From positions 1 through 9,623 of the forward strand of contig JAUZQA010000113.1 in assembly GCA_030705665.1 (NCBI GenBank): a stretch of DNA of 9,623 nucleotides. Direction: 5' to 3'. The stretch comes from Bacillota bacterium. GTDB lineage: Bacteria; Bacillota; Bacilli; Bacillales_B; DSM-18226. Of this stretch, positions 8,226 to 9,623 are shown in pieces (position 1 is the first letter of the stretch; the number at the start of each line of letters is the position of its first letter). Under the pieces are notes generated by a model, which searched no databases, was not told the origin of the DNA, and worked only from the letters and a program-made list of their open reading frames with translations. The translations under genes and the position numbers were made by a program.

Positions 8226-8279
8226 CACCCTAAAAAGTCGATAAAGTAATCTTCTTTATATTAAGATGGTGTTGGGGTG
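8226..8279 (+). promoter_or_regulatory. Hairpin masking the ribosome binding site of the intron ORF
   Basis: CACCCTAA (8226-8233) is complementary to TTGGGGTG (8272-8279) over eight pairs including one G.U. A nested perfect hairpin, ATAAAG (8241-8246) with CTTTAT (8254-8259), sits in the loop. The 3' arm contains the GGGG Shine-Dalgarno core (8274-8277) of the endonuclease ATG at 8286. The arm begins where the P8 strand ends, so it could stack on P8 in the folded intron. Known T4 intron endonucleases are similarly silenced by ribosome-site hairpins; that role here is inferred. Confidence 0.5.
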
Positions 8280-8285
8280 ATATTA

Positions 8286-9269
8286 ATGAATCGAGGGTAT
8301 GCTGGTTTCTATAAAGGGTACTATTTGAGAAGCTCCTACGAATATGCATACGCAAAATATCTTGATTATCATTCAATACCATGGAGTTATGAAGACAATA
8401 CTTTTGATATAGGGTACAAACTTTATAAACCTGATTTCTTTTTTTACGATCAATTTGGCAATCTAAAAAAAATAATTGAAATAAAGTCCAGAAACAAGGA
8501 TGCAAAAATTGAGGCTAAAAAGGCTTTAAAAATAATTAATGAAAGATACGACATCGAGTGTGACCTTATTTCATATGAAGAATTACTAATACTTTATGAA
8601 TCCTTACCATTTTCCTTGACTTCCACTCTCACAGAATGGATAAATTCTAAAAATACAACCATTCATAAAGCAGCTCATGGAGAGTTGAATGGTCATTATA
8701 ACCTCAAGCATAGTGAAAATGCCAAAAAGAGAATTGGCGAGCATACAAAACAATTATGGGCTTCTGATAGTTTAGCCAGACAACGAATGCTTGAAGGATT
8801 AAAGAAGAGTGGAATAAAAAAAGGTTACATTAGGACACCAAGAGAAAAAAGAAAATGCGCAGAATGTATGGCAGAGTTCGAAGTATTAGTAACTTCAACA
8901 CAAAAATATTGTAGTCAATCATGTGCCGGAAAAGTTGCTATCATAAATGCAACAAACCGATATGTGGAAATGCGAAACTCCACACACAAAAGCATAAAGG
9001 ACTATATTATAAAGTGGTCAATTGAAAATAAAGATATCGTATCTGGAACACCTTTTAACAAAATAAAGACTACAATTGCTCCATTAATTGATGATATACA
9101 AAAGGAATATGGGGTAAAGGACTTTAGAGTTATTTCAAAAGCCATTTTTGGAGAAGATCGTGGAAGAAAAGAATTAATCAAGTTTATGAAAGAATGTGTA
9201 ATGAAAAGCTATGCTGAGCTAACGGGAAGTGAACCGTTAGAACTAGAGGATAAAAAGCCTTTAGGATAA
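8286..9269 (+). CDS. Probable intron homing endonuclease, PD-(D/E)xK-like with NUMOD3-like and Cys4 zinc-finger segments
   Basis: 327 residues from ATG 8286, with GGGG/GGTGAT ribosome site (8274-8281); an upstream in-frame GTG (8277) overlaps that site and is rejected. Residues 1-70 look like a PD-(D/E)xK nuclease: RSSYEYAYAKYLD (Glu19), WSYE, YKPDFFF (Asp50) and IIEIKSR (Glu65, Lys67), where Asp-Glu-x-Lys would bind metal. Residues 131-160 (HGELNGHYNLKHSENAKKRI then QLWAS) resemble a NUMOD3 DNA-binding repeat. Residues 191-213 contain CAEC and CSQSC (CxxC-x14-CxxxC), a probable zinc finger. The C-terminal region from about 225 is lysine-rich and of unknown fold. The gene is visibly more A/T-rich than nrdJ and uses many AAA, ATA and AGA codons, pointing to transfer. 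Its position in a group I intron implies it cuts intron-less nrdJ alleles. The exact nuclease family is not settled. Confidence 0.8.
   Translation: MNRGYAGFYKGYYLRSSYEYAYAKYLDYHSIPWSYEDNTFDIGYKLYKPDFFFYDQFGNLKKIIEIKSRNKDAKIEAKKALKIINERYDIECDLISYEELLILYESLPFSLTSTLTEWINSKNTTIHKAAHGELNGHYNLKHSENAKKRIGEHTKQLWASDSLARQRMLEGLKKSGIKKGYIRTPREKRKCAECMAEFEVLVTSTQKYCSQSCAGKVAIINATNRYVEMRNSTHKSIKDYIIKWSIENKDIVSGTPFNKIKTTIAPLIDDIQKEYGVKDFRVISKAIFGEDRGRKELIKFMKECVMKSYAELTGSEPLELEDKKPLG
9196..9264 (+). other. 3' half of the ribozyme core (P8', J8/7, P7', P9, P9.1) overlapping the endonuclease 3' end
   Basis: In order: P8' GUGUAAUG (9196-9203), joining AAAAG (9204-9208), P7' CUAUGC (9209-9214), and a perfect hairpin CUAACGG (9219-9225) / CCGUUAG (9234-9240), taken as P9. 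A second hairpin, CUAGAGG (9243-9249) / CCUUUAG (9258-9264) with one G.U, is taken as P9.1. All of this lies inside the open reading frame, whose stop is at 9267-9269, ten bases before the 3' splice site. The order matches the canonical group I layout. Confidence 0.75.
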
Positions 9270-9279
9270 CAAATTACTG

Positions 9280-9623
9280 GAACAACCACTTGCACCATTT
9301 TCCGTTTGTAACCTTGCTGCTGTGAACCTTGCAGAAATGGCAGATAAAGATACGAAGACGGTGAATTTCGAAAAATTAAAGCAAACTGTAGAAGTCGGAG
9401 TACGGATGCAGGATAACGTTATTAATGCTACTCCATACTTCCTTGAAGAAAATAAAAAGCAGGCCTTAGGCGAGCGTCGTGTTGGTCTAGGGGTTATGGG
9501 ACTTCATGACCTACTCATCTATTGTGAAACTGAGTATGGTTCAGAAGTAGGTAACAAGCTTGTCGATCAAGTATTTGAAACGATCGCAACCACTGCTTAT
9601 AAGACATCCGTTGAATTGGCAAA
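9280..9623 (+). CDS. nrdJ: Class II ribonucleotide reductase, 3' exon (partial, runs off the window)
   Basis: Translation starts at the first base after the intron with Glu-Gln-Pro-Leu-Ala-Pro-Phe-Ser-Val-Cys and continues open for 114 codons to the edge. Numbered on the spliced protein, Glu480 completes the NPCGE active-site loop, and Cys489 is the second cysteine of the reducing pair, 11 residues after the radical Cys478, as in other class II enzymes. RMQDNVINATPYF and ERRVGLGVMGLHDLL are typical of the family. There is no start codon or ribosome binding site of its own, so this is an exon rather than a separate gene. The remaining C-terminus lies beyond the window, so its end cannot be checked. 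Confidence 0.95.

Larger units (their letters stand above)
8063..9279 (+). ncRNA. Group I self-splicing intron (IA-like) in nrdJ, with an ORF in the P8 loop
   Basis: The insert is 1217 bases. P1: exon 8055-8062 (CGUGUGGU) pairs with guide 8078-8085 (GCCUCACG), with U8062.G8078 at the splice site and one U-U mismatch. P10 is weak: GAA (9280-9282) with UUU (8075-8077). P3: CUGCGG 8093-8098 / CCGCAG 8213-8218. P4: CGGG 8106-8109 / UCCG 8126-8129. P5: CCC 8112-8114 / GGG 8121-8123, with AA on both sides (8110-8111, 8124-8125). P6a: 8137-8144 / 8151-8158. P7: GCAUAG 8168-8173 / CUAUGC 9209-9214. P7.1/7.2-like hairpin: AUGG 8174-8177 / CCAU 8201-8204, with CUC/GAG inside. P8: CAUUACAC 8219-8226 / GUGUAAUG 9196-9203. 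The intron ends in G9279. Exon sequences on both sides read as one continuous NrdJ protein. The pairing scheme was drawn by hand and is a model; the intron boundaries are firm. Confidence 0.92.

Noticed and set aside
8063..9279. Insert as an intein, group II intron or insertion sequence
   Set aside because: An immediate in-frame stop rules out an intein. There is no GUGYG start, domain V/VI or reverse transcriptase as expected for group II. No transposase, terminal inverted repeats or target duplication is visible.

Overview
The window looks like a Bacillaceae chromosome (Bacillus or a close relative). The base composition is moderately AT-rich, the ribosome binding sites are strong AAGGAGG-type sites, and the gene order matches the Bacillus subtilis yqhH - gcvT - gcvPA - gcvPB - yqhL - lipM block. 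I cannot name the species from sequence alone.

Left part (1-6267). A truncated SNF2-type helicase gene (yqhH) reads leftward. Diverging from it is the glycine cleavage operon gcvT-gcvPA-gcvPB. Its leader is a tandem glycine riboswitch whose second-aptamer P1 strand overlaps the 5' arm of an intrinsic terminator. The operon ends at a bidirectional terminator shared with a convergent, membrane-anchored rhodanese (yqhL). Then comes lipM, the octanoyltransferase that primes lipoylation of GcvH, the carrier protein of the same glycine cleavage system. gcvH and the lipoamide dehydrogenase gene are not in the window.

Right part (6268-9623). A roughly 360-base AT-rich leader carries an imperfect inverted repeat, a good sigma-A promoter and two NrdR-box-like palindromes about three helical turns apart. 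It leads into nrdJ, the adenosylcobalamin-dependent (class II) ribonucleotide reductase. nrdJ is split: the 5' exon stops exactly after the Asn-Pro-Cys-Gly codons of the active-site loop, and the protein resumes with Glu-Gln-Pro-Leu 1217 bases later.

The insert (8063-9279) has the hallmarks of a group I self-splicing intron. The exon ends in U and pairs with an internal guide (P1 with a U.G at the splice site). P3, P4, P5, P6, P7, P8 and P9 pairings can be drawn by eye, there is a P7.1/P7.2-like hairpin (suggesting subgroup IA), and the intron ends in G. The loop of P8 carries a 327-residue probable homing endonuclease with PD-(D/E)xK-type residues, a NUMOD3-like segment and a Cys4 zinc-finger-like motif. 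Its Shine-Dalgarno lies in a predicted hairpin, and its last ~25 codons double as the 3' half of the ribozyme core.

The left part is ordinary metabolism. The mobile intron sitting between the radical-bearing cysteine and the catalytic glutamate of nrdJ, with its overlapping endonuclease gene, is the most interesting object here.
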